Assembly (NCBI GenBank): GCA_035041965.1
Contig: JAPYMA010000325.1
Coordinates: forward strand, 1 to 64,000
Length of the DNA stretch: 64,000 nucleotides
DNA from: Anisakis pegreffii
Lineage: Eukaryota; Nematoda; Chromadorea; Rhabditida; Anisakidae
Reading direction: 5' to 3'
Of this stretch, positions 1 to 11,700 are shown one piece after another. Position 1 is the stretch's first letter; every line of letters begins with the position of its first letter. Made by a program: the position numbers and the translations under genes. The notes below the pieces were generated by a model. The model saw only the letters and a program-made list of their open reading frames with translations. It did no database searches and was not told the DNA's origin.

Positions 1-23
1 AAATGCGTCGATTGGAAGGAAAT

Positions 24-59
24 AAAATGCTAGGATACAGCACTGTATCCTAGCATTTT
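24..59. repeat. Perfect 17-bp hairpin with 2-nt loop
   Basis: The left stem aaaatgctaggatacag (24-40) is the exact reverse complement of 43-59, and only CA separates them. No coding frame or known element was recognised around it. Confidence 0.85.
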
Positions 60-141
60 TTTGAAGCCATCTAATCCACCTAAGCCGCCCATTTCAGTAC
101 GTTGTATTTGCATTTATCAATGCACACATTCCTGCCGCCAC

Positions 142-169
142 TGCTTGAATGTCACGTCACATTCAAGCA
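142..169. repeat. 11-bp inverted repeat with 6-nt loop
   Basis: The stem tgcttgaatgt (142-152) pairs with 159-169 around the loop cacgtc. Its function is unknown and it could be chance. Confidence 0.6.
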
Positions 170-1438
170 ATTGTGACTTTCGTGATGCATGCAGACAATT
201 TTGTTACACTCACAAAGATCATAAATGCAATTCTTAGATATGGCTGTATCTCAAGAAATTGAGATCTTCATCCGACAATCAATGAACTTTGTTTGAACTA
301 GACGTGCCATCCTTCAAGAAGAACACGAGCTGATGTTACGATATGTCCAAATATGCTGATACATATTACCGGAATTTGACACCTATGATATTATAGCCAA
401 CAATGATGTGAACAATGTATCCATGAAGTGATTCTTATAGACAACTACATCTCAAGGAATTGAAGTTTTCATCGCTAACTGAGATAATTTTCTTAAACGA
501 AACGTTCTACTCAGATTGGTCCTGAAGAATGATGGATCTTCTGTTCAGTCGTATTCTCCGGATTCTCTGCTATCGGAAAAGTATGTATGTTGTCGAGGGA
601 TTTTGCTTACAATCAGAAAAATAGCTGATTTTCTGAAGGCATCTCGTACAGCTCGACGGCGCTTATTTCAATCCACTGTATCTCTACAGATCAATCTCCA
701 CATTACTGCAGCTGTATTAGGGTCGCCACCTTGAAACTAACGCCGTCCTCGGGCTTGCCACTAACATGGTCGTTTCCTCACACCGCTGGATTCATCAGAT
801 TTGCCTAGTTCCAGAAAAAAACGTATGTTGTCAGTCAATTTTGCTTACTTACTTTTGCTTAATTGTACTTATTACCACTTAAATAAACGGGTTATCAGTT
901 CAGTATGAATAAGTAATAATCAGTTAAGTATGCGGTGTTTCAAGAAGTGGCTGAAGTGTTGTCTTCATGATTCGTTTCACATTATGTTTCTCTGGTCGCT
1001 TCGAGGCTTTCTAGCCAAATGCTGCGAATTAACCAATTATATTGATGATGAGTGTTCGTTCGGTCATTTATACTATCGACCTATTGCAACTTATGAACGC
1101 ACGAACTGCGTTAGTGATTGGTTGATGCATGCTAATTAAATGTTGAGTTGGTAGGCGGAGTTCACTCCATGGAGATGGTAAAATACTGTAGAGCAATATG
1201 ATCAATCTAATAACACATCACTATTAATAGTAATAGCACTAATGACAACAGTAGAACGTGCATTCAATTTGGGAAGAATATGAAAGGGGCTTGTTGCTAG
1301 AGAAAACAGTAGAGAGATGAACCGACTTCTGTGATTTAACTCATCGGTACGAATAGCTGGAGGTATTATGCGAATGAGGAGAGTGATCATTCGATGTTGC
1401 TTGAGGTGCTAGGAACTGCTGAATTCATTAATAATACA

Positions 1439-1444
1439 TTTATT
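1439..1444 (-). promoter_or_regulatory. Poly(A) signal AATAAA of ZIG-like gene copy A
   Basis: The minus-strand hexamer AATAAA lies about 210 nt beyond the stop codon of the copy A gene. The same hexamer sits at the matching place in copies B (7431-7436) and C (24567-24572). Confidence 0.55.
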
Positions 1445-1655
1445 TAGTCAATGAACCATACAAACTGAAACAATAAGGGTGTGAGTGAAGGAGAAATAGA
1501 AAAAAGACGGTTAAACCACAAAATATGGTAAAAATATAATATCATAATGATCAGAAGAAACCAAGAAAAGTTGCTGAGTTAGCATATCGCACACCATTAC
1601 CAAACTACTAAAGGTAAGGGCCACTCAGATAGAACTTCGATATCGTCGCTCCAAG

Positions 1656-3400
1656 TTACTGAAAAAGTTTGCAGTTAGAACACAAGCAAATGAAGAAGAG
1701 ATAAATTATAAATTATTGTGGTGCATTGAAATCATCTCATGAATCATTGAATAGCACTGGAAACGCATGCTGTCAATTCAATAACAGCCAAAATAGTTTT
1801 TAAGCAACTGACCTCGCGAGCCATGGGATACAGGAATGTATCAATGGAGTCACTGCCGTATTCATTCGTTGCTGTGCAACGATAAATACCGAGGGCTTCC
1901 TCGAAAACTAAGTCCTTCACGACAAGATCTCCGTTTGAAAGGACCTGAAATAGGATTAAAAATTTGACAATTTGACCTCCTCTCAACTGTCAATTCAATC
2001 AAACGGGCTGTTGCATACGAGTGAACGCGACATGTGGCTTACTGATAACGGTCGAAGTTTGAAAGAAACCTGATATCTCGCGCCACTAACAGGTGAATCA
2101 TCGAACGACCACTGAAGATCAGTGATTTGTGACTGACTCGCTAAACGGCAAGGTAAAACTGCATCTGCTTCCAAATACTGCATATGTACTGAGTTCGACA
2201 TTGTGATCACTGGTGCTTGCTCATTTTTGTTGGTTCCACATTGATTCGAATCCTCGCCTGCAGTTCACTCATCTTTCTATTCCTACACTGAGTTTGCATT
2301 GAGATTTTCAAAAATAGCTTTTAGCTTCTCCGTCGCAGCTAATGGGCATCAAAATGTCACGAGAAATTAAGTCTTCACACTTGATAACGTCAACGTGTTT
2401 TTGAATCGAAGATCCATTCATCTTGTCAACACCATAAATGCGCATCCTCGATCACAAAGATAGAGCTCACCATGAGTGATGGTTATCGTCTTTTGGTCCA
2501 CCCCGTAGCCGTTTGTTGCCATACAGGTATAGTCACCGTTATCTGCTGATGTAGGGCAAGCAATGTGCAGCTTGGCCACCGTGGTCGCTATACTGGTGTT
2601 GTGGTCCAGCTCATAGCTTGGCAATTCCGGTTGATTCAATGGTGAACCATCCTTATACCTGAAGAATCATTCGGAACATCCTCTCTCATTTTTCTGTTTG
2701 AGCCAGCATTTTTTCACTGAAACAAACGGACAACCATATTTTGAATAGCCTTGCTTCGGAATTCTTCCAAAAATGTTTCGAAAATGTTTACATTGAGTAG
2801 ATTCAAATGAAGAATAAGACGGACCAAGAGATAGTTGGATTAGGACTTCCCATTGCTCTACATGACAAATCCAAGAAATCAGACGTGGAGTCTTCAACAG
2901 TTGGCTGTTGAACAGCCAGAAACTGATTGGTCGAAGGCACTGAAACGATGAGATATGCGATGAATTGATTATGAAGTAAAATTGGTTTCGTTCACTTTTT
3001 TGTGTGCTTAAACGAGATTTCAATTGTTGGTGGAAATCTCAAAGTATACTCATACAGGGAGGAGGTGGGGGATATTTTGCTGGCGCCATAGGAAACAGAA
3101 AGGTTGTATTGTTCGAAAAGAGGTTTCACGGCAATGGAACAACTTATAGAGGACATCGCCTTCCAGTGGCATCCAACCAAAACCACAGAAGGCGAGTCTC
3201 TTCGCGGTCTCTAAAGCTGAGATCGCCTGACGTTCAAAATTCATGGATGGTGGATGAAAGTAATTGTCGAACGGCGTTAATGAAGATCCAATGATGAAAG
3301 GGATTGAATGATGAATACCTGATGCGGTTTCTCCCTTCGAGCTCAATACGATCAAGGTCACGAATGCGACAAAGGGTGTGATATGAGAGGCACCGTACAT
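1656..3400 (-). CDS. Secreted two-Ig-domain protein, ZIG-like, copy A
   Basis: Exons run 3400-3319, 2939-2825, 2658-2471, 2257-2070 and 1944-1813, with the stop TAA at 1658-1656. All introns are GT-AG and all phases agree, giving 235 residues. The start at 3400 was chosen because it opens a signal peptide (MYGASHITPFVAFVTLIVL...). Ig domain 1 has Cys in LDLSC, Trp in TISW and Cys in GDYTC. Ig domain 2 has AVLPC, DLQWSF and GIYRC. Size and architecture fit the C. elegans ZIG-2/3/4 family of small secreted Ig proteins, some of which maintain axon position; this gene's own role is inferred only. It is head-to-head with copy B inside the palindrome. An upstream in-frame Met at 3562 could extend the N-terminus, but a signal peptide would then be internal. 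Confidence 0.8.
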
Positions 3401-5560
3401 GATTGGTTTGAAGAATGAGTGTCCTGGTCCAGTAAGCTGCTGGTGGAAGCTATCAGTAAAGTACCGATTGCTGTATGTTGCCTTTTTGTAAGGTTGTGAG
3501 GATGTGATATCGGGCGTGGTTGGCCAATCAGAACGTTCGCTAATTATACGGAAGGCGGGCATCGAGGAAACAATATTGTGACGCGCAGTAAGAAAAGCCG
3601 TGGTATGTGAAAAGCCGTGCTTAATGACATTATCGTATGTTAATCGGATCCAATCAACGGATCAAACACCAACACTGCCACCGAGAGATTCTAGCAGAGA
3701 GGTGCGTCGCATGCTATCCTGGTTCTGCAGATTTCATTTTACAGGTCCGGTGATCACATCGCCAGCAATGACGCTATGACATCACTCAAATGACATCATT
3801 GCATGAAATGCATTGTGCATGGGAAAATGCACAGGTTGATTGGAGATAGCTTCGATTATCTTGATTAGAATTCATCGAACATTATTTTTTAACAACGTCA
3901 GAAAATGATAGCAACTCGGCGCTAAATCTCAAAAGGGTTGCTTGTAGGTGGGTAAACGATTAATTCTCATCGTTTCATTCGCCATGTCATACTTCTGTTC
4001 ACCTTTGCCACCTCAAATCCCCACGTACTGTGATGGTTTGCAGAGTGTTCGATTCTGATGTGTTTTGACGGCAGATCGCAACCTCTTTTTCCTGTTTTAC
4101 TTTGAGTGTCAAAATACTTTTTCTTGCTCTGGTTACTGTAAATTAGCGAGTGCAAGAAACGCGTTCTAATTGTGAGTTGCCGATAGCGACAACCTCTTAT
4201 GAACGTCATATGCATTTGCATGAAAACGATATAGTCATTAATCTGCAAGAAGGGATTTGTTTTATTTTTGGGAGGTGCCTTACTGATTAAAATAGTAACA
4301 ATGTAGATAGCCGTTTACATTATACCAACAATGTAGATAGCTGTGTATTCAGTTTTCACGATTATTATGCAAGTAATCCTTCTACATAGTGGCACCAATG
4401 CATAGATTATTAGTGGGATCACTGTGAGACACGTCTTTTATTCGGACTCAGACTATGATCTCTGGTGTATGGGTAGATTCGTCGATGTTGAAGCACCAGA
4501 GATCATAGTCTGAGTCCGAATAAAAGACGTGTCTCACAGTGATCCCACTAATAATCTATGCATTGGTGCCACTATGTAGAAGGATTACTTGCATAATAAT
4601 CGTGAAAACTGAATACACAGCTATCTACATTGTTGGTATAATGTAAACGGCTATCTACATTGTTACTATTTTAATCAGTAAGGCACCTCCCAAAAATAAA
4701 ACAAATCCCTTCTTGCAGATTAATGACTATATCGTTTTCATGCAAATGCATATGACGTTCATAAGAGGTTGTCGCTATCGGCAACTCACAATTAGAACGC
4801 GTTTCTTGCACTCGCTAATTTACAGTAACCAGAGCAAGAAAAAGTATTTTGACACTCAAAGTAAAACAGGAAAAAGAGGTTGCGATCTGCCGTCAAAACA
4901 CATCAGAATCGAACACTCTGCAAACCATCACAGTACGTGGGGATTTGAGGTGGCAAAGGTGAACAGAAGTATGACATGGCGAATGAAACGATGAGAATTA
5001 ATCGTTTACCCACCTACAAGCAACCCTTTTGAGATTTAGCGCCGAGTTGCTATCATTTTCTGACGTTGTTAAAAAATAATGTTCGATGAATTCTAATCAA
5101 GATAATCGAAGCTATCTCCAATCAACCTGTGCATTTTCCCATGCACAATGCATTTCATGCAATGATGTCATTTGAGTGATGTCATAGCGTCATTGCTGGC
5201 GATGTGATCACCGGACCTGTAAAATGAAATCTGCAGAACCAGGATAGCATGCGACGCACCTCTCTGCTAGAATCTCTCGGTGGCAGTGTTGGTGTTTGAT
5301 CCGTTGATTGGATCCGATTAACATACGATAATGTCATTCAGCACGGCTTTTCACATACCACGGCTTTTCTTACTGCGCGTCACAATATTGTTTCCTCGAT
5401 GCCCGCCTTCCGTATAATTAGCGAACGTTCTGATTGGCCAACCACGCCCGATATCACATCCTCACAACCTTACAAAAAGGCAACATACAGCAATCGGTAC
5501 TTTACTGATAGCTTCCACCAGCAGCTTACTGGACCAGGACACTCATTCTTCAAACCAATC
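3401..5560. promoter_or_regulatory. Shared palindromic 5' region of ZIG-like copies A and B
   Basis: The 2.16 kb between the two start codons is an inverted repeat of itself around a 26-nt spacer (4468-4493). Each gene therefore has nearly the same upstream sequence and the two are transcribed away from each other. A mirrored 93-codon open frame (3967-4248 minus, 4713-4994 plus) has identical sequence in both arms. It has no signal peptide or recognisable domain and I do not call it a gene. No core promoter motif was identified. Confidence 0.5.
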
Positions 5561-7219
5561 ATGTACGGTGCCTCTCATATCACACCCTTTGTCGCATTCG
5601 TGACCTTGATCGTATTGAGCTCGAAGGGAGAAACCGCATCAGGTATTCATCATTCAATCCCTTTCATCATTGGATCTTCATTAACGCCGTTCGACAATTA
5701 CTTTCATCCACCATCCATGAATTTTGAACGTCAGGCGATCTCAGCTTTAGAGACCGCGAAGAGACTCGCCTTCTGTGGTTTTGGTTGGATGCCACTGGAA
5801 GGCGATGTCCCCCACCTCCTCCCTGTATGAGTATACTTTGAGATTTCCACCAACAATTGAAATCTCGTTTAAGCACACAAAAAAGTGAACGAAACCAATT
5901 TTACTTCATAATCAATTCATCGCATATCTCATCGTTTCAGTGCCTTTGACCAATCAGTTTCTGGCTGTTCAACAGCCAACAGCTGAAGACTCCACGTCTG
6001 ATTTCTTGGATTTGTCATGTACAGTAGCAGGAGCTCCTAATCCAGCTGTGTCATGGTCTGTTTTATTCTTCATTTGAATCTACTCAATGCAAACATTTTC
6101 GAAACTTTTTTGGAAGAATTCCGAAGCGAGGCTATTCAAAATATGGTTGTCTGCGTGTTTCAGTAAAAAAATGCTGGCTCAAACAGAAAAATGAGAGAGG
6201 ATGTTCCGAATGATTCTTCAGGTATAAGGATGGTTCACCATTGAATCAACAGGAATTGCCAAGCTATGAGCTGGACCACAAGACTAGTATAGCGACCACG
6301 GTGGCCAAGCTGCGCATTGCTTGCCCCACATCAGCAGATAACGGTAACTATACCTGTATGGCAACAAACGGCTATGTGGTGGACCAAAAGACGATAACCA
6401 TCACTCATGGTGAGCTCTATCTTTGTGATCGAGGATGCGCATTTATGGTGTTGACAAGATGAATGGATCTTCGATTCAAAAACACGTTGACGTTATCAAG
6501 TGTGAAGACTTAATTTCTCGTGACATTTTGATGCCCATTAGCTGCGACGGAGAAGCTAAAAGCTATTTTTGAAAATCTCAATGCAAACTCAGTGTAGGAA
6601 TAGACAGATGAGTGAACTGCAGGCGAGGATTCGAATCAATGTGGAACCAACAAAAATGAGCAAGCACCAGTGATCACAATGTCGAACTCAGTACATATGC
6701 AGTATTTGGAAGCAGATGCAGTTTTACCTTGCCGTTTAGCGAGTCAGTCACAAATCACTGATCTTCAGTGGTCGTTCAATGATTCACCTATTAGTGGCGC
6801 GAGATATCAGGTTTCTTTCAAACTTCGACCGTTATCAGTGAGTCACATGTGGCATTCACTCGTACGCAACAGCCCGTTTGATTGAATTGACAGTTGGAAG
6901 GAGGATCTCAAATTTTTAATCCTATTTCAGGTCCTTTCAAACGGAGATCTTGTTGTGAAGAACCTAGTTTTCGATGAAGCCCTCGGTGTTTATCGTTGCA
7001 CAGCAACGAATGAATACGGCAGTGACTCCATTGATACATTCCTGTATCCCGTGGCTCGCGAGGTCAGTTGCTTAAAAACTATTTTGGCTGTTATTGAATT
7101 GACAGCATGCGTTTCCAGTGATATTCAATGATTCATGAGATGATTTCAATGCACCACAATAATTTATAATTTATCTCTTCTTCATTTGCTTGTATTCTTA
7201 CTGCAAACTTTTTCAGTAA
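5561..7219 (+). CDS. Secreted two-Ig-domain protein, ZIG-like, copy B
   Basis: Exons are 5561-5642, 5941-6055, 6222-6409, 6623-6810 and 6931-7062, then stop TAA at 7217-7219, the first codon of the last exon. Phases agree throughout (82, 115, 188, 188 and 132 nt), giving 235 residues. Residues 1 to about 25 form a signal peptide. Ig1 spans exons 2-3 (LDLSC, AVSWYKDG, GNYTC). Ig2 spans exons 4-5 (AVLPC, DLQWSF, GVYRC). Copy B differs from A and C in Ig1: after the first Cys it reads TVAGAPNPAVSW, where A and C read RAMGSPNPTISW and RATGSPNPTISW. The gene appears intact. Function in the nervous system or elsewhere is inferred from family resemblance only. Confidence 0.82.
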
Positions 7220-7430
7220 CTTGGAGCGACGATATCGAAGTTCTATCTGAGTGGCCCTTACCTTTAGTAGTTTGGTAATGGTGTGCGATATGCTAACTCA
7301 GCAACTTTTCTTGGTTTCTTGTGATCAGTGTGACATTGTATTTTTACCATATTTTGTAGTTTATCAGTCCATTCTGTTGTTCTCCTTCCCTCACACCTCT
7401 ATTGTTTCACTGTGCACTGTTCATGGATTA

Positions 7431-7436
7431 AATAAA
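7431..7436 (+). promoter_or_regulatory. Poly(A) signal AATAAA of ZIG-like gene copy B
   Basis: AATAAA about 210 nt after the stop codon, within the stretch ATTAAATAAATG. It is conserved in position in the other two copies. Confidence 0.6.
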
Positions 7437-7545
7437 TGTTTTGTTGGTCACTTCAACATTTTCTACCACCTCAAGCAAAACTGAATGATCACTCTGCTCA
7501 TTCGCATGATACTTCCAGCTATTCGTGCCGATAAATGAGTTCGTG

Positions 7546-8775
7546 TGAGGGCATAGCTGAGCATTGAAATCTATGAAGGGGCCGTGATGTCGCGATCGCA
7601 GATTTGCAATAGGTCGATTTACATAATTCTGATTGCACCGTTACGCGATTTTTGAGGCTGGAAGGTTCACGACTGCTACCACCCACAAGTAATTGTGGAT
7701 TGTCCAAAAGTCTTTTTGGCATCATCGCATTCATCGTTCCTGCTAGCCGACTATTCATCTGACAATAAGCAGCACTTTAGAAGTAATCGTAGAAATAGTA
7801 TCTATGAACATGAAGTAATCAAATATATCTAAGCAGATGTTGTTTTGTCAATTGTAAATACAGCAGGAGAAGCCCTGGTCACGGAGATTTGCTAACAAAT
7901 TATACGCTATTAGCTGCGTGAATCTGCGATCACTTAACTCCAACGGTGACAAACTTCGTGATATATGGCAACCAGGAGAATATAAAGTCAGTGTGAGTTG
8001 TATCGATACAGTGAGGATGTGGATTATCCATTCTGACACGCTCAGATCCACATTCTAAAAATTCATTTTTATCAACTCAACGAACTGTATTGTGATCACT
8101 GGTGCTTGCTCAATTGATTCAATACAATTGACATTGGGCGTTTTGATTGATTTTTGGCTTGATCAACTGTGTTAATATGTGGTTGTTTAATTTCTGCGAC
8201 CTCTTGTTTCAAATCAAGGATATCATTCATTTTTTACGCATATTGAACTAGTAACGAGATCAACGATTGAATGATGCACATCTGTATAAGTGCCGTTTAA
8301 TTACAGAAGTCGGTTCATCCATTTGGGATGAATATGGAACAGTTCGTGCTGTTTTCAGCATCAACGCAAACTCTTTCATATTCATTCCAGACTGTTTGTT
8401 ATTTTGTTGGCGTGCATGGCTTGTTAGCGATTTGCATTCGTTGTTATATGTTGGTGTTTTGAGTTGAGGCTCAGACGAACGGAAGAGTATAATGAATTGA
8501 TTCAGTTGGTATGTTGCTGAAGGAATGATCAACCAATAAATGACGAAGGTAGTGAGGAGTTACGTTCACCTCTTCCTATCTTCACAATTGGTCGTTTTTG
8601 GAATTGCAAAATGCGTTAGTGTGGATTCGCGAGCGATTCTTCAATAAATTGACATTCACAAATTAATCGTGCAAATAAACAAATTAATATTCAATTCACT
8701 TCTGTCTGTCCAACAGTGTTAATATAAATATATACGAGAACACGTCAACAATAGTACAAACAACAAAATAAAACT
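7546..8775. other. Intergenic stretch with Ig-like and ZIG relics
   Basis: No complete gene is seen between copy B and the ASNSD1-like gene. Two remnants stand out. A 24-nt segment (8089-8112) is identical to part of ZIG-like exon 4 in copy A orientation. A plus-strand frame at about 8254-8365 reads like the end of an Ig domain. The rest is AT-rich with no joinable exons. The plus-strand frame at 7938-7990 (ending WQPGEYK, followed by gtcagt) could be another relic exon. Confidence 0.4.
8254..8365 (+). pseudogene. Possible Ig-domain exon or relic
   Basis: The frame reads DQRLNDAHLYKC followed by RLITEVGSSIW, which fits the F-G strands of an I-set Ig domain (D-x-x-Y-x-C). It starts after a possible acceptor (acgag) and may end before a weak gttcgt donor. 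No partner exon with the first Ig cysteine was found. It may be a decayed relative of the neighbouring ZIG-like genes or one exon of an unresolved gene. Confidence 0.35.
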
Positions 8776-11700
8776 TTAATTGGTATTTGCAATGTTTACA
8801 ACGAGTATCGCATCTGAATCGTTCACAACGAGACGACTGCATCGATCAGAACCTTTCTCTTTCCGTTCTTCCAATTTTGCGATCCTTGTTCCGAACTGCA
8901 TCGCACGCTTCGGCGCTGCGAACAATGTTCGAGGTGCACCAAAATGCTAAAGTGTTCTGATGAGATCGTTTCTCGTCATAAACTTGTCAACACTTACAGT
9001 CAAGCGTTACAGCACTAACTCCTTTAATGCATTCGTTTCAGATTGTTACTGCTCCTCTTTCAAAAACTACTTCTCAATGTTAGGCAAATAACACTAACTT
9101 TTAGAGCTCGACGAATAAGAGCTTTTTCACCAACACCACGCATCTTCGTGAAATCGCTCTTTAGCTCCAACGGTAAACAATTCACCCATTCAACAAAAAG
9201 ATCGTCCAAATACGGTGCTCTTAAAAATTGAGCAGAAGAGTAATTCGAAAGCTGAAATTCTGTCGCATTCGCTTGCATTCATCTCAGTTCATGAATGCTT
9301 CACTCAGTCAACTCAAAATTTTTGGATTTTTGGAACGATACACAGCAAAAATGTGAAAGCAACTTTAACAATGTGTGACAGAGATGAAATTAAAGAGGAG
9401 AGAAACTCCGAAACGAACCGAACATCTTTTGAATGTGCCGAGATGATGCGATCATCTCGACCCAGATTCCTCTCACCAATACGAATCAATTCCCGTTGCA
9501 TCTCATCGATAGCCGCTAATCTACCGGCATTCTCATAACAACCACGATGTCTTGAATAGCCACCAAATAACTCATCCGCTCCACTTCCAACTATTACCAC
9601 TTTTGATTCACTTCTTCAATTATCACCGTCATTATATTCATCATATCGCTCTTATCACTATGATCATTTTCAATTTCAAGCCTATTCTCATGATCAGTAG
9701 TTGAACGATTGCGTTGCACTGACTCAGCACAATTCATCAAAGCCAAACAATCACACAGAATGGTTTGTATTGCCAACCTACTTGACCCTGTCTACTTGAG
9801 AATTACTGTTGTGTTTCAGTGATTCTGGTGGCATTGCTGTGTTCGCATAGAGCACACCCTCAGCTCTGGCCGCAAACCACAGAACGCACGCAATTGAGTC
9901 ATCCAGAACTGTTTCTGAGGGTCTCACCAAACGTGCGATATGTCTGCGACGACAATCCGCCAGTTCATCACGGTCAACGTTAACAAGAATCAAACGAAAT
10001 TCTCTGCTTGGATAGCACTCTCGCAGATGTTTATACGCTTCAATACCACGCACTCGATCCGGTGCACCGCTGAAATCCTGAAGAATATTGTTCGCGATTA
10101 ATAGAATGCAACTGTCACGCTTCCGTACCTACTTGAACTCGTGAGAAGCACTCATCACATGAAATAAATCAATCATCTTTGATATTGAAACAGTCCAAGA
10201 TTGAAGTTAATCAGTTAACTTGGGACGAAAGGAAATCAAGAAAATATCAGTCAAAAAAAGCAAAATTGAAAACTCACCTTCGAATTTTGATCAAAAGAAA
10301 CATTGATAAGATCAATGCACATCGATGGATCGATACATTTGTGCAATAGATGAGCCAGCAAAAGACTATCAACACCACCGCTAAACAGCAACGTTACCGA
10401 TGGATGAGTTTCGTGAACAAATGTTGTCATGTCATCCAAATTGCGCATTATTGAAGCAATCAAACGCTGCACCATTTCATCTGATATCTCATCCAATTCC
10501 GATTCGTTTGGCTATAAATGATATCTCTCCTTTCAAACTGATATACAATGACAATATGTGACAATATTTTCAAGATATAAATCGACACACGCAAAAATAA
10601 TTGATGAGTACACAGCATAAACCGATCAGAACATCTCAAATGATCGGAATCCGTTCCGGAGAGTTACGGCTGTTCCATAAGTGTCATTGTCATGCACCAA
10701 CCGTCTGTGACACATCATCTATCCGTTTAGGTAAATTATTGATATCTAGCAATTATACTTATTTTTCGAAGTGAAAGCTTTATCGCTAGTCCAAATTTCG
10801 ATAAGAATTTCGATTCGATGCGAACAACTGGATTCATTCTCGAGTATCTGTGTATCTGCAGCATCTGAATTATGTGCCGAGAAATCGCTAGTAACAGCTT
10901 TGAGACAATACAACCATTCTACTGAGCACTACATCTTGAATGAAAAGTTTTGGATGTCTTCGTGACGTACCTCGTTTTTTGGTGGATCTTTTGATGTGAC
11001 CAGAACATTCGCCATTATGTCAGAGAGCAAAACAATTTCAGGATCTGCAAATTGCTGTATCCATAACGGCTGTTCGCCATCACTTTCGATTGCTGTATAA
11101 ATGGTCGCATTTGATAGGATGTTACCATTGCTATTCAATTTCAGCACTGTAATCGTTCCTGACGGTATCAGTGACCATGCTAACTGCAAAAATTACTCAC
11201 GAATCAACAGAAATGGATCACTTCAAACGAAAAATCACTGGAGGGAATTTGTTCGAGAACATTTATGCAGGCTAAACCGAATATTCATCGTGACGATAGA
11301 AATCGTGATTTTTTTTTTAAATTTGAGCAATTTTCCTTGGGAAAACGCAAAAATATTCAACTGAAACAGTTAGCACGAGCCCACAATAAACGTGGAAGAA
11401 CCTGAAAAGCAGAACAAATAAATTTAACCTTCAGTTTAACAGCAAACTGGGCAATGAGAATTTCGTCACCGTCACGGGTCCACAATAAACTTTTTCTTCC
11501 AAAAACATCACGTCCAACGAAAACCTCATTCAAATCATACTTAAACAAATGTTCAAACATAATTCAGGAAGACTTCCAAGAATCGGATAAAAAAGAAACA
11601 CATCAAATTCTGCACATCAATAAATCAATAGGACGAATTATTTCAAGTTGAAATTTTCTCCGCTATCACTACGGGTCGTGATTTCGACCTGATCATCATT

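Larger units (their letters stand above)
1..1340. other. Left-end non-coding stretch, no gene seen
   Basis: I see no exon chain that can be joined by splice signals here. Short open frames exist at 516-734 and 930-1139, but they have no domain, no codon pattern like the neighbours and no matching splice sites. Two short perfect inverted repeats (24-59 and 142-169) are the only structure noticed. The stretch lies outside the homology arms of the palindrome that starts at about 1340. Confidence 0.5.
1340..4467 (-). repeat. Left arm of the large palindrome
   Basis: This arm is the reverse complement of 4494-7545. Near the centre (about 3560-4467 against 4494-5400) I saw almost no differences. 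The arms diverge outward, and by 1340-1650 against 7220-7545 substitutions and small indels are common. The arm carries a complete ZIG-like gene with its introns and its own poly(A) signal. Confidence 0.9.
4494..7545 (+). repeat. Right arm of the large palindrome
   Basis: Reverse-complement partner of 1340-4467. It differs by scattered substitutions, by the lack of about 81 bp within intron 1 (junction near 5808), and by a cluster of changes in exon 2. These differences argue that the arms are genuine duplicates and not a simple assembly fold-back. Confidence 0.9.

Noticed and set aside
3050..3562. A single unspliced 170-residue protein (and its 143-residue mirror at 5399-5830)
   Set aside because: Only the signal-peptide part is coding in the exon model. 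The rest reads through intron 1, which has GT-AG borders and the 81-bp indel.
3967..4994. Identical 93-codon open frames mirrored in both palindrome arms as a new gene pair
   Set aside because: They are the same DNA read in both arms, lie in the presumed shared promoter, and show no signal peptide, domain or splice support.
9594..9776. Minus-strand 60-codon frame as an extra ASNSD1 exon
   Set aside because: Its frame does not fit the exons on either side, and the flanking exons join directly in phase with a family-consistent sequence.
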